A DNA stretch of 64,000 nt, taken from contig CALNXQ010000001.1 in assembly GCA_942490535.1 (NCBI GenBank), positions 124,001 to 188,000 on the forward strand, in the 5' to 3' direction. Under the pieces are notes generated by a model, which had not been told where the DNA came from, did no database searches, and saw only the letters and a list, made by a program, of their open reading frames with translations. Position numbers and translations under genes: made by a program. Numbering within the stretch: position 1 is the stretch's first letter; each line of letters opens with the position of its first letter. This DNA is from JAEINY01 sp942490535 (GTDB lineage Bacteria > Bacteroidota > Bacteroidia > Bacteroidales > Marinilabiliaceae). This document shows positions 43,487-53,074 of the stretch, piece after piece.

Positions 43487-44383
43487 TTACTTTTTTTGTG
43501 TTTCAGAATCCGGTGGGTAGTGTCTTCCTGCCGGTTTCTTTTTTTGTTCAAACAGGCCAAAGCGATCGGTAATCAAACCAATGATTTCATTGGCAGTGGT
43601 TTCAATAGGTTTGTTTGTTACATTGATAATGGTGAACCCGCCGCGTTCAAACACAAAATGGGCATGTCGGATTTCCTGCTTCACAAAGTCAGGATCCACA
43701 TAATGGGTGTTGGTAGTATTTTGCATTTGCTCCAATCGTTTTTGGCGCATTGATAAGAGGGTGGACAGGTTAATATTAAGGCCAAAAACCCGGCGTGGAT
43801 CAAGCTTAAACAACTCTGGTGGGGGCGCAATACCTTTCACCAACGGAACATTGGCTACTTTCCAGCCAAACATTGACATATAGACGCTTAATGGTGTTTT
43901 TCCTGCTCTGGAAACACCGGTCAGAATGATTTCAGCATCAAATAGACGGTTTGTGTTTACCCCATCGTCATGATTCAAGGCGTATTCAATGGCTTCGATG
44001 CGTTCGTAGTATTGGGCATTAATGCGACGGTACAGCCCGGGCACATTAACCGAAACCAATCCTAGTTTATTTTCCAGGAAGTTGGCCAAATCCCCCATTA
44101 GATCAATTTGATTTACCTCACATTCTTTACAAGTTGCTATTAAAAATTCACGCAGGTGGGCATTCACCATCGTGTGCACAATTAAACCATTATGACGTTT
44201 CACACGGTTAACAACTTCCTTTATTTTGGCATCTGTTTGTACATTTGGAATGATGTTCACATGCACTTTGTTGTCGGGATACTGAATGAGTAACCCTCGC
44301 ACCAGGGTGTGTCCGGCCACTCCTTTACCACCTGAGATGATGAATAGCGGCACTTGTTGAGATAAATCAGACTTATCCATCAA
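43487..44383 (-). CDS. PEP synthase / PPDK regulatory kinase-pyrophosphorylase (DUF299)
   Basis: 298 residues, usual size. P-loop GVSRAGKTPLSVYMS near residue 160, and the FIISGGKGVAGHT start are typical of DUF299/PF03618. It reversibly phosphorylates and inactivates PEP synthase or pyruvate phosphate dikinase and so sets the direction between pyruvate and PEP. It is convergent with the ATPase gene with a 4-bp gap, and is apparently monocistronic. Confidence 0.93.
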   Translation of the reverse strand: MMDKSDLSQQVPLFIISGGKGVAGHTLVRGLLIQYPDNKVHVNIIPNVQTDAKIKEVVNRVKRHNGLIVHTMVNAHLREFLIATCKECEVNQIDLMGDLANFLENKLGLVSVNVPGLYRRINAQYYERIEAIEYALNHDDGVNTNRLFDAEIILTGVSRAGKTPLSVYMSMFGWKVANVPLVKGIAPPPELFKLDPRRVFGLNINLSTLLSMRQKRLEQMQNTTNTHYVDPDFVKQEIRHAHFVFERGGFTIINVTNKPIETTANEIIGLITDRFGLFEQKKKPAGRHYPPDSETQKK

Positions 44384-44556
44384 AACAAGTTACAGTAAAT
44401 TAAAAAGATTGTAAAGTTGTTATTTTAATCGGGGAATAGATTTTTCTAAGTGATGAAATCTATCTTTTTATAAGATAATTTGAAAAGGTTAAAGATATAA
44501 GCCAACTTTGTAAATTAGATACGTAACCATTCGCTGGTTGTACTTGTTAAAAGGTT

Positions 44557-45198
44557 ATGGTTGTGGTGCGAAGACTTTTTATTGTATTTTCTTTTTTGGT
44601 TTGGACTTTTGTTCACTTGAGTGGGCAAAGTATAACATTCAAAACACGCGAAAATGGTTATTTTCGTGAGGTATTTGGGGTGGATAAGAATGATACAACC
44701 TTGAGAAAGGGACGTTATTTTCATTATTATAAAGGCCGAATCATTGAGAAAGGACGGTATCTTGACAATCGTCAAATTGGTAAATGGCAATATTTCAACT
44801 TGAATAATATCCTGGAATATGAATATGATTACGATCATGAAAAAGTAGTGCGCATTGCAGGAACCGAACCACGTGAATTGGCTAAAGGTACGCCATGCAT
44901 GTTCAAAGGCAGCCCGCTTATTCCATATCTGTTTATCGTAGGCCATCTGAATTACCCCGAGCAGGCCAAAGAACTTGATATATCAGGAGAAGTAGAGCTT
45001 GGGTTGCGAATTTTAAAAGATGGTCGTATTCACAGTTACTATTTGTCCAAAAAATTACATCCTATCCTCGATCGGGCAGTGATGCAGGTAGCAAGCAAAA
45101 TACCCTCCGAATGGGAGTTTTTAGCGGCAACACGGATGGGAAGCCCAATTGATGGCGAGTATAGAATTGCCATTCAGTTTGAATTGGATTCAAAATAA
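44557..45198 (+). CDS. Exported protein with MORN-like repeats and TonB C-terminal domain
   Basis: 213 residues with a signal peptide (MVVVRRLFIVFSFLVWTFVHLSGQ). The middle has two short repeats with the MORN/toxin-antitoxin-like pattern (RKGRYFHYYKGRIIEKGRYL, RQIGKWQYFNL), and the C-terminal ~90 residues have the TonB-type fold (GEVELGLRILKDGRIHSYYLSKKLHPILDRAVMQV). There is no transmembrane anchor beyond the signal, so it is unlikely to be a classical TonB that takes energy from ExbB/ExbD. Function unknown. Confidence 0.7.
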   Translation: MVVVRRLFIVFSFLVWTFVHLSGQSITFKTRENGYFREVFGVDKNDTTLRKGRYFHYYKGRIIEKGRYLDNRQIGKWQYFNLNNILEYEYDYDHEKVVRIAGTEPRELAKGTPCMFKGSPLIPYLFIVGHLNYPEQAKELDISGEVELGLRILKDGRIHSYYLSKKLHPILDRAVMQVASKIPSEWEFLAATRMGSPIDGEYRIAIQFELDSK

Positions 45199-45214
45199 TC
45201 TAAATATTTTTCTG

Positions 45215-47281
45215 CTATCCATGTAAGCAGCAATCAATAAAATCTACTAATTCCGACTCATTTGTTAGTGTTAAGATGTTATTTTTACTTGCTGTATCAG
45301 GTGATGCCCCATCCGGGTCGAAAAATGCAAGGAGATTGGTTGGAATGATTTCAAACAGCTTGTCAAGTCTTTCTTCTTTGGGTTTAGTTTGTAAGAGAAT
45401 GCCAGCAATTGGATTGGCAATGGGGATGTTTTGGAGTTCTGTGTCGTTGAATATTTTAATGATCTGATGATTACCGGAAGATTGAATGACGGGTAACTCT
45501 GGTGCATTAGTATCCTCGCAATAATACATTATCGTTTTGAGATCTCTAGGGTCTATCTCCTGTCTGGATCCTTCAGAAGGGAGTATCAGGTGGAAGGTGG
45601 AACCGACATGTTCTTGTGATTCTACCCACAGAAATCCATTCAAGTGACGGGCCAGTTGTTGACTCATGCTCAATCCCAAGCCGGCTCCCCCGAATTCTCG
45701 GTTATTGTCCTCATCGGCTTGCCTGAATTTATGGAATATTTTTGCGATCTTAGCTTGTGGAATACCAATGCCGGTATCGGTTACAAAAAAATCAATGGAT
45801 CCATCCGGACGATAAGTATAGCCTAATTTAACGTCTCCGGTATAGGTAAATTTAACCGCGTTATTTAGTAGGTTGCGCAGGATTTGTGCAATGCGTTCTT
45901 GATCTGAATATATAGGTGGTAAGCTGGAGATTCCAATAGGTGAAGTAAGTGAAAAACTGAGGTCGGGTTTGCTTTTTAAGAGTTCAAGGGTAGCTGTTTT
46001 TAGATCTTCCAATAACTGTTCCGGGTTTAGTACTTCGTTTTTAAGCTGAATTTGTCCGGTTTCAATTTTTGAAAATTCAATGATGTCATCTAATAAATTG
46101 AGTAACTCTTGTGCACTGTTTTTGACAATTTGATGAAATTCACGCCGCTCCGAGTGCGATAATTGCGAGTCGCACATTAATTCCGAAAATCCCATGATAC
46201 TGTTCATTGGAGTGCGTACCTCGTGGGACATATTGGCCAGAAAATTGGATTTTAGACGATCTGATTCCTCCGCTTTTTTCTGAGCTATGATATATTGTTG
46301 TTCAAACTGTACTCGATCTGTAACATCATTTATGATTAATATTTTTGCTTCTTGACCAAAGTAGTTAAAGTTTCGCATAGTGAGATCCACCGGTATCGTT
46401 TTATCTCCAATCGTGAATGAATGGCCAGTTAATTGACATTTGGTATTGGCTTCTACAGCATCCTTAAAGCAATCACTAAACTCATTTTGCAATGAGAACG
46501 GAATAAAATGGTGAATGTTTTTCTGTTTGAGTTCTTCAAAACTCATAGTTGTTAATTGTGTCGCTAGGCTGTTGGTATCCAGTATGCGTCCGGTAATGTC
46601 TGTGATAAATATAGCCGAAGTACTCTGGTTAATCATATAACGAAAGTAATTGATGCGCACCTTAAGATCTTCTACTTTTGTTTCAAGGTGTGTGACGTCT
46701 TCACTAACAATAAATAGGAGACTGGAATTATTATGAATTGGCGTTTGAGTCACTTTTAGTAATAAATGGTTATTGGTTTTATAAAGGGCTGAATTTTTTA
46801 TGGCATGCGTTGATGCTAAAATTTCCCCGGGTTGTAATTTTAATAACTCTTTCCAGTGGCGACTTAAAATTGTTTTAAAGGATTGTTGGGTGGATTGCTC
46901 AAATTGTTCGTTGAAAAATTGTGGTATGCCATCTGCATTTACAATGCATGCAGCATAGGGGATGAGATCAACAACTTGTTGCAGGTGTTCTTCTGAGATT
47001 TGAGTATCTTGATTTGACGGATGTGTAAGTTTTAGCTTTGCTGGTGGGCGACGCCTTGTTTTATTCGATCTTAGATTTACATAAAGAAATACAACAATTG
47101 CCATTCCCAGAAGTACCGCCATTTGGATAAAAAGGGATCTAAATTCATTTACTTCCTTCGCGGTAAACTGATCGGCTTGCGCATCTTGGCCATAAGTGAT
47201 TAATGAACACACGATAAATAAAGTGCAAGATAAAAATGATACTTTGTTTATCATTTTTTCAATATGTTTTTTCCAGTCCAT
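45215..47281 (-). CDS. PAS histidine kinase with unusual C-terminal extension
   Basis: 688 residues from the ATG at 47281; an earlier ATG at 47353 adds 24 residues that do not resemble a signal. A signal-like or first membrane stretch (~15-30) and a second at ~45-66, two PAS domains, HisKA with SHEVRTPMNSIMG, HATPase with NLLNNAVKF, DTGIGIP and GAGLGLSMS. After the ATPase come ~110 residues (NHQIIKIFND, GILLQTKPKEERLDKLFE, SPDTASKNNILTLTNE) without an Asp phosphorylation site, perhaps a pseudo-receiver. No response regulator is adjacent, so partners lie elsewhere. Confidence 0.85.
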   Translation of the reverse strand: MDWKKHIEKMINKVSFLSCTLFIVCSLITYGQDAQADQFTAKEVNEFRSLFIQMAVLLGMAIVVFLYVNLRSNKTRRRPPAKLKLTHPSNQDTQISEEHLQQVVDLIPYAACIVNADGIPQFFNEQFEQSTQQSFKTILSRHWKELLKLQPGEILASTHAIKNSALYKTNNHLLLKVTQTPIHNNSSLLFIVSEDVTHLETKVEDLKVRINYFRYMINQSTSAIFITDITGRILDTNSLATQLTTMSFEELKQKNIHHFIPFSLQNEFSDCFKDAVEANTKCQLTGHSFTIGDKTIPVDLTMRNFNYFGQEAKILIINDVTDRVQFEQQYIIAQKKAEESDRLKSNFLANMSHEVRTPMNSIMGFSELMCDSQLSHSERREFHQIVKNSAQELLNLLDDIIEFSKIETGQIQLKNEVLNPEQLLEDLKTATLELLKSKPDLSFSLTSPIGISSLPPIYSDQERIAQILRNLLNNAVKFTYTGDVKLGYTYRPDGSIDFFVTDTGIGIPQAKIAKIFHKFRQADEDNNREFGGAGLGLSMSQQLARHLNGFLWVESQEHVGSTFHLILPSEGSRQEIDPRDLKTIMYYCEDTNAPELPVIQSSGNHQIIKIFNDTELQNIPIANPIAGILLQTKPKEERLDKLFEIIPTNLLAFFDPDGASPDTASKNNILTLTNESELVDFIDCCLHG

Positions 47282-47501
47282 AGTATTCAACAGTGAAACG
47301 AAATTATAAGTTTTAATAGAAAGTAAAAAATGAGGGAGGTAAGAATTCGTCATTCTTCTTATTTAACAAAGGTGTTTGGTGCAACGGCAAAGGATATCAG
47401 GAGATCGTTAAATAAAATTAAAAACTAATAAATGTACTTGTTTATCGGGTTTTCATCTCTGCAATGTAACATGGTAATAGTCCTGAAATGCTTATCTTTA
47501 T

Positions 47502-47509
47502 TATCTTTG
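47502..47509 (+). promoter_or_regulatory. -7 box of argS
   Basis: TATCTTTG, 38 bp before the ATG at 47548. Its place inside an upstream in-frame extension shows the true start is downstream of it. Confidence 0.6.
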
Positions 47510-47547
47510 CGTTTCGAAAAATAACGCTCACATTAAATAGGAATAGA

Positions 47548-49341
47548 ATGGGAATTGAAAGTCAGATCAAAGCTTCTGTGGTAAAAGCGGTTCAGGAGTT
47601 GTATGGTGAAACGATTGAGGCCGACTCAGTTCAGTTGCAATTAACCCGAAAAGATATGACAGGGGATTATACCGTTGTGGTATTTCCACTTTTAAAAGTA
47701 TCAAAAAAAAATCCGGTTGAAACGGGGAATGAAATCGGGGAATTTCTGAAAAAAGACTGCGGTGATGTGGCGCAGTTTGCGGTTATTAAAGGATTCTTGA
47801 ACTTGGTATTATCCCATTCTTACTGGGTGAATCTGCTTAATCGTATTTCCGATATTGAAAATCATGGCATTAAACGAGCTGATGAGAATTCACCTTTGGT
47901 AATGATTGAATATTCTTCGCCAAATACAAATAAACCCTTGCACCTGGGGCATATTCGAAATAATTTACTCGGTTTTTCATTGGCACGTGTTGTAGAAGCC
48001 AATGGTAATAAGGTGGTAAAGACAAATATTGTCAATGATCGGGGAATTCATATTTGTAAGTCGATGTTGGCTTGGAAAAAGTGGGGCGAAGGTCAGACAC
48101 CTGAATCAACTGGAAAGAAAGGGGATCACCTGGTGGGTGATTTCTATGTGAAATTTGATCAGGAGTATAAGAAAGAGCAGAAAGAATTGATGGATGCCGG
48201 TCAAAGCAAAGAAGAGGCAGAAGCCAGCTCACCATTGATGAAAGAAGCACGTGAGATGTTGCGTTTATGGGAGGCCCATGATACGGAAGTGTTTGGGCTG
48301 TGGAAAATGATGAATGAATGGGTGTACGCAGGTTTTGATGTGACTTATAAGACCATGGGTGTTGGCTTCGATAAAATCTACTACGAATCGGATACTTATA
48401 AGGTTGGCCGTGACATGGTTATGGAAGGGCTGGATAAAGGTGTTTTCTATCGTCGCGAAGATAACAGTGTTTGGTCCAATCTGGAAAATGATGGGCTGGA
48501 TGAGAAGTTGTTATTGCGTGCCGATGGAACTAGTGTATATATGACCCAGGATATTGGGACGGCTAAATTGCGTTATGACGATTACAACATTGATAAAATG
48601 GTGTATGTGGTAGGTAACGAGCAAAATTATCACTTTAAGGTATTAGCTTTGTTATTGGATAAGTTAGGTCTGGAGTGGGGTAAGGATTTAGTTCACTTCT
48701 CATATGGCATGGTAGAGTTACCGGAGGGGAAAATGAAATCTCGCGAAGGAACTGTGGTGGATGCTGATGATTTGATGGAGGAGATGGTGAATACAGCCCG
48801 GGATATGTCTAAAGAGTTGGGTAAATTGGAAGGGTATTCTGAAGAGGAAGCTGAGCAGGTCTATCGCACGATTGCTTTGGGAGCGTTGAAATATTTCATC
48901 CTGAAGGTTGATCCGCGCAAGAACATGACCTTTGATCCCAAGGAGTCCATTGATTTCAATGGAAATACCGGACCGTTTATTCAATATACATACGCGCGTA
49001 TTAACTCCGTTGTTCGCAAGGCAATTGACAAAGGATTTGATGCACCTGATTATGCCAATACGAATGTTGAATTAAGAGAAAAGGAAGTTCAGCTCATGAG
49101 TATGTTGGCCAATTTCCCCAATGTAGTGGCTGAAGCTGGAAATGTGTATAGTCCTGCTATTATCGCAAATTACGCATATGACTTGGCGAAAGAATTTAAT
49201 CAGTTCTATCATGGATCACCCATAGCTTTTGAGGAAGATGAAGATATACGAGGCATGCGATTGGTATTGTGTAAAAACATTGGAAAGACCATTAAAAATG
49301 CGATGTGGATGTTAGGTATTGATGTGCCTGATCGCATGTAA
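47548..49341 (+). CDS. argS: Arginyl-tRNA synthetase
   Basis: 597 residues from ATG 47548 (MGIESQIKASVVKAVQ); an ATG at 47488 overlaps the promoter. N-terminal add1 domain (~1-110), HIGH-type SPNTNKPLHLGHIRNN, the Rossmann fold, a variant KMSKS as GKMKSREGTVVDADDL, and the C-terminal anticodon domain. It charges tRNA-Arg. Stands alone with its own promoter and terminator. Confidence 0.96.
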   Translation: MGIESQIKASVVKAVQELYGETIEADSVQLQLTRKDMTGDYTVVVFPLLKVSKKNPVETGNEIGEFLKKDCGDVAQFAVIKGFLNLVLSHSYWVNLLNRISDIENHGIKRADENSPLVMIEYSSPNTNKPLHLGHIRNNLLGFSLARVVEANGNKVVKTNIVNDRGIHICKSMLAWKKWGEGQTPESTGKKGDHLVGDFYVKFDQEYKKEQKELMDAGQSKEEAEASSPLMKEAREMLRLWEAHDTEVFGLWKMMNEWVYAGFDVTYKTMGVGFDKIYYESDTYKVGRDMVMEGLDKGVFYRREDNSVWSNLENDGLDEKLLLRADGTSVYMTQDIGTAKLRYDDYNIDKMVYVVGNEQNYHFKVLALLLDKLGLEWGKDLVHFSYGMVELPEGKMKSREGTVVDADDLMEEMVNTARDMSKELGKLEGYSEEEAEQVYRTIALGALKYFILKVDPRKNMTFDPKESIDFNGNTGPFIQYTYARINSVVRKAIDKGFDAPDYANTNVELREKEVQLMSMLANFPNVVAEAGNVYSPAIIANYAYDLAKEFNQFYHGSPIAFEEDEDIRGMRLVLCKNIGKTIKNAMWMLGIDVPDRM

Positions 49342-49364
49342 AAAAATAGAATTGTTCACTATTT

Positions 49365-49390
49365 AAAGGCTACCTGTAAGGGTGGCCTTT
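49365..49390 (+). terminator. Terminator of argS
   Basis: AAAGGCTACC at 49365-49374 pairs with GGTGGCCTTT at 49381-49390 (10 bp, one wobble), followed by GTGTTTTT. Confidence 0.75.
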
Positions 49391-49420
49391 GTGTTTTTAA
49401 GTCGAAGTGTAGGTCTGTAA

Positions 49421-52312
49421 TTACGCTAAAGGTAATGCAATAGCGAAACAACTTCCTTTTCCCGGTTCACTGGAAACAGCTATGGATCCCCCTTGTTTCT
49501 CAATAAATTCTTTACACAGGATGAGGCCCAGACCAGTGCCGGTTTCTTTGTTCGTACCAGGGGTTGAATAATTGGACTCAATTTTAAACAGTTTCGCTAG
49601 CTCCTTTTTTTCAATGCCAATACCGGTGTCTGAAATGGAGATGATTGCTTTGTTTCTGTTTGTTTTTGTGGTGATGGTAATGAATCCGTTTTCGGGGGTG
49701 AACTTAATGGCATTGGAAAGTAGATTGCGAATCACGGTTTCTAGCATGTGTTTATCGCCCAATAAAAAAAGGTTGGGCTCTAAATGTGTTTGGATGTGAA
49801 TGTTTTTCGTATCAAAACCTGTTTGAAAAAAAACAACTAGATTGTTTATGATGACACCAATGTCATGTCTTTTTAATGAAATTTGAATTCTACCGGTTTG
49901 TGTTCGCGACCATTCCAATAAGTTTGTAAGGAGATTGTTACTGTGATTGGTGGCTTGTAAAATCAATTTACTGAAGCGTTCTACTTCTGTAAATCGATTA
50001 TGTTTAACGCGATCAATCATTAATTCAGAAAATCCCAGAATTACATTGAAGGGTGCCCGCAGGTCATGGGCAATGATGGAAAAGAACTTGTCTTTAGTGG
50101 CATTCAAGGCTATAAGTTGCTTATTTTGAGCAAGTATTTTTTCTCTCGTCTTTTTCTGTTCAGTGACGTCGCGAATCATGGCAAAGGCTGAGGTTGGCTG
50201 CCTGTTTTCATCGTATTGTACTTCCGCTGAGAGCATCACGTCAATGACCTCTCCTGTTTTTTTTACAAATTCGAATTCTAAATCCTTTATTTCTCCGATT
50301 TTAAATAGAGAGGATATTTTTACCGAAGCTTTTTTTCTTGAGGATTCCGTCAGGAATTCAACTGATTTTTTGCCCAATACTTCGTCCTGTTTATACCCCA
50401 GCTTATTGAGCCAATATTGATTCACCGAGATGAGTTGCCCCTCCATGTTTATGGCATGCATCATAATCGGAGTGTTGTCATAGAGTTTTTTGAGTTGCTG
50501 TTCACTTTTGCGAATGCGTTGCTCAATTTGCTTGCGTTCAGTAACGTCTACAAAGGTTGTGATTTGGTCGTTGCCCAATGACTCAAAGCTAAATTCGATG
50601 ACGCGATCAGTCCCGTCTTTACAGCGAACAAGTCCTTCCATGGGTCGGAATTTTTTGTGCCTGGATGTACAAAGTTCGACTTCGTTATCCCATCTGCGCA
50701 AAATGTCTGCTCTGTATTTTGGATCAGGGTAGGCCAAAAGAAACCAGTGATTAATGGTGGGGATGTCCTGGAGGGTGTAGCCAAAGAGTTCAATAAATTT
50801 GTGGTTGAGCATTTGTATCGTATTATCTTTTTGACTTATTGCAATACCAATAGGTGATGAGTCCAGGTAAGTATGCAGTTTATTTTGACTGTAAATCAGG
50901 GCTAACTCAGTTGCCCTGCGTTGAGTAATGTCGGATGCATAACCTTCAATGATAACGTCATTATTGATTGTTTTTTTGTTGGTGATTCTATCATGAAGCC
51001 AAATCCATTTTCCTTGAGCTGATTGTACCCTATATTCCAGGTCAATGATTTTATCAAAAATGTCATTTTCGATGGCATCTTTCACTGCAGGTAGATCATC
51101 CGGATGAATGGCTGCGTTCCATTTAAACGGGTTTTTTAATAAGTCGTTAGGCTCGAATCCAAGAATATCCCTAACGCGGGGCGACCAGTATAAAGCACCG
51201 CGTTTTTTAGAATAGAGGTAGATGATATCAGGTGAGTTCTCAACTAATTTTTTAAAGCGTTCCTCGCTATAAAGTAATTCTTGTTCGATTCTCTTTTGTT
51301 CAGTTATTTCGTTTATTACACCAACAAAGTATATCGGTTCTCCGTTGTCATAGATGAACGAAACAGATAAGTCAACCCAAATCGTTTTACCTTTTTTTGT
51401 GATGTATCTTTTTTCATAACTAATCTCATGCAGATGAGCATTTATTGCATCAGATAATTTCTTCTGCTCTGAATCAATATCGTCCGGATGGGTGTACTCT
51501 TTAAAATTCATCTGTAATAATTCTTCCGAGCTATAACCGGTTATTTTTTCATAGGCTTTATTTACAGTTAAAAGCTGACCCGAAACGGCTGTGAATGCAA
51601 TTCCGGAAATGAGGTTGTCAAAAATACTCCGAAAACGTTGGTCTCTCTCCTGAATCGCTTTTTTGATTTCTTGCTTTTGTTGTGATTGCTTAATGAGTAA
51701 ATTTTTATATCCAATATCTGCGATTATTTGTGCTAATCCGGCATAAAAATGGATGAGGCTATCCACTTTTGGGCGGGGGAGTATGGGAACTTGATCAAGT
51801 TTATTGAAGTAGTCAACTTTGTCAAAACCATATTTTTCCGCTTGCTGTTCAAAGAAGTGTCGATCGATCGGCTCATCATCATAAAAGAATTGACCAAAGA
51901 AAATGTATGCCACATTATTGTTGTTAATAATGATGGGGCAAGCAAAGTCCCATAAACCATTTTTACATTTGTAGGTAATGGGATGGTTAGGAGTTTGTTG
52001 AGAGAAAAAAGCATCGCTGATCTTGCAGTTCTGACATGATGCCTGATTAACCCGATGGTACTTTGTGCAAATCTCTTGCCAGCCTAATCCGATCAGAATG
52101 TTATTGTCCTGGTCACCAATCGCAATGGCATAACCCGTCAGTTTGTGAAAATGATCCAATAAATTTCTGAGCTGATCAATATCAATCAGTTCCGTCAGTG
52201 AAAGGGGAGCGTCTGTTTGTGACGGTTGTACCTCTTTTTTTAGATGGTTTAATTCCGTCTCCAGCAGTTCCTTTTCCCTTTGTAGTTCTTCGTATGTAGG
52301 ACGTTTTTTCAT
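49421..52312 (-). CDS. PocR-domain multi-PAS histidine kinase
   Basis: 963 residues, no membrane segment, so a soluble sensor. A coiled N-terminus, then a PocR sensory domain (~40-215, with CQNCKISDAFF and YKCKNGLWDFACPI), four PAS domains (~225-345, ~347-470, ~473-595, ~597-715), HisKA with IAHDLRAPFNVILG and HATPase with NLLSNAIKF, DTGIGIE and GTGLGLILC. PocR domains bind small organic ligands such as diols in characterised members. No partner response regulator in the window, so its output is unknown. No receiver domain. Confidence 0.92.
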   Translation of the reverse strand: MKKRPTYEELQREKELLETELNHLKKEVQPSQTDAPLSLTELIDIDQLRNLLDHFHKLTGYAIAIGDQDNNILIGLGWQEICTKYHRVNQASCQNCKISDAFFSQQTPNHPITYKCKNGLWDFACPIIINNNNVAYIFFGQFFYDDEPIDRHFFEQQAEKYGFDKVDYFNKLDQVPILPRPKVDSLIHFYAGLAQIIADIGYKNLLIKQSQQKQEIKKAIQERDQRFRSIFDNLISGIAFTAVSGQLLTVNKAYEKITGYSSEELLQMNFKEYTHPDDIDSEQKKLSDAINAHLHEISYEKRYITKKGKTIWVDLSVSFIYDNGEPIYFVGVINEITEQKRIEQELLYSEERFKKLVENSPDIIYLYSKKRGALYWSPRVRDILGFEPNDLLKNPFKWNAAIHPDDLPAVKDAIENDIFDKIIDLEYRVQSAQGKWIWLHDRITNKKTINNDVIIEGYASDITQRRATELALIYSQNKLHTYLDSSPIGIAISQKDNTIQMLNHKFIELFGYTLQDIPTINHWFLLAYPDPKYRADILRRWDNEVELCTSRHKKFRPMEGLVRCKDGTDRVIEFSFESLGNDQITTFVDVTERKQIEQRIRKSEQQLKKLYDNTPIMMHAINMEGQLISVNQYWLNKLGYKQDEVLGKKSVEFLTESSRKKASVKISSLFKIGEIKDLEFEFVKKTGEVIDVMLSAEVQYDENRQPTSAFAMIRDVTEQKKTREKILAQNKQLIALNATKDKFFSIIAHDLRAPFNVILGFSELMIDRVKHNRFTEVERFSKLILQATNHSNNLLTNLLEWSRTQTGRIQISLKRHDIGVIINNLVVFFQTGFDTKNIHIQTHLEPNLFLLGDKHMLETVIRNLLSNAIKFTPENGFITITTKTNRNKAIISISDTGIGIEKKELAKLFKIESNYSTPGTNKETGTGLGLILCKEFIEKQGGSIAVSSEPGKGSCFAIALPLA

Positions 52313-52469
52313 GGGCCCGATACAGGCTTGTTATGGCACCATTAGATAACAAACCAAAAGATACGTAATAATCGGACAAATAAGAATCGAATAGAGAAGT
52401 TATTTATTGAATGATTCATATACTATCAATTCTTCGTTGGGATTGATAGATCAGGCAATTTTATGAAAT

Positions 52470-52865
52470 CTAATTGTTAACAGATCGTTCAAATTTTTTT
52501 CGTTGTTTATTGGCCCACCAGAAAAAACTAAACGGGGATAATAAAAGGGTCGGAAGGGTAGAGAAAAGAGGTTCGGGAGTTCCTTTGATGGAGTGAAGGA
52601 TGTAAGTGAGTAAAGTGGCAAATAAGGTGGGTAATGTTACAGCAATGAGTATGGCACGGGTTCGCTCATCTATTTTGTGTACCAGGTTCTCCACAAACTT
52701 CATGGTGATACCACCCATAAAGAAAGTATACGAACCTTGTTTTAGCGCAGCAACAATCGATAAGTTAAACCCATGTGATGCATTTATGGTGTAAATTAAA
52801 GATCCCATAAAAACCCCCCCAATGGTACCCATTAACGGATCAAAATATTTGTTGCGTCTAATCAT
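52470..52865 (-). CDS. Small membrane protein of unknown function
   Basis: 131 residues. About four hydrophobic segments (~10-28, ~35-55, ~70-88, ~100-118) and a basic tail (WWANKQRKKFERS). I do not recognise the family. Alone between the PocR kinase and the EEP-family gene; no shared operon is evident. Confidence 0.6.
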   Translation of the reverse strand: MIRRNKYFDPLMGTIGGVFMGSLIYTINASHGFNLSIVAALKQGSYTFFMGGITMKFVENLVHKIDERTRAILIAVTLPTLFATLLTYILHSIKGTPEPLFSTLPTLLLSPFSFFWWANKQRKKFERSVNN

Positions 52866-53074
52866 CTAGTAAAATTGATGTTTGGAATTTATTTACTATA
52901 ATTCAGCAAAGATAAAAAAATTAACCGTAGGTTAAATTTTAAGCGTTTGGTTTAGATTTTTACATGGTTGTACTGGACTCTTTTAGAGGGGATCTTGCTC
53001 GGGAAAGAATTTTACAAATTATCTAAATCGATTAATTGGTCGCCAATAAATTATTAAAAATACTTTCAGATATT

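Noticed and set aside
47488..47547. Earlier ATG of argS
   Set aside because: The extension runs through a TATCTTTG -7 box and has no homology to ArgS N-termini.
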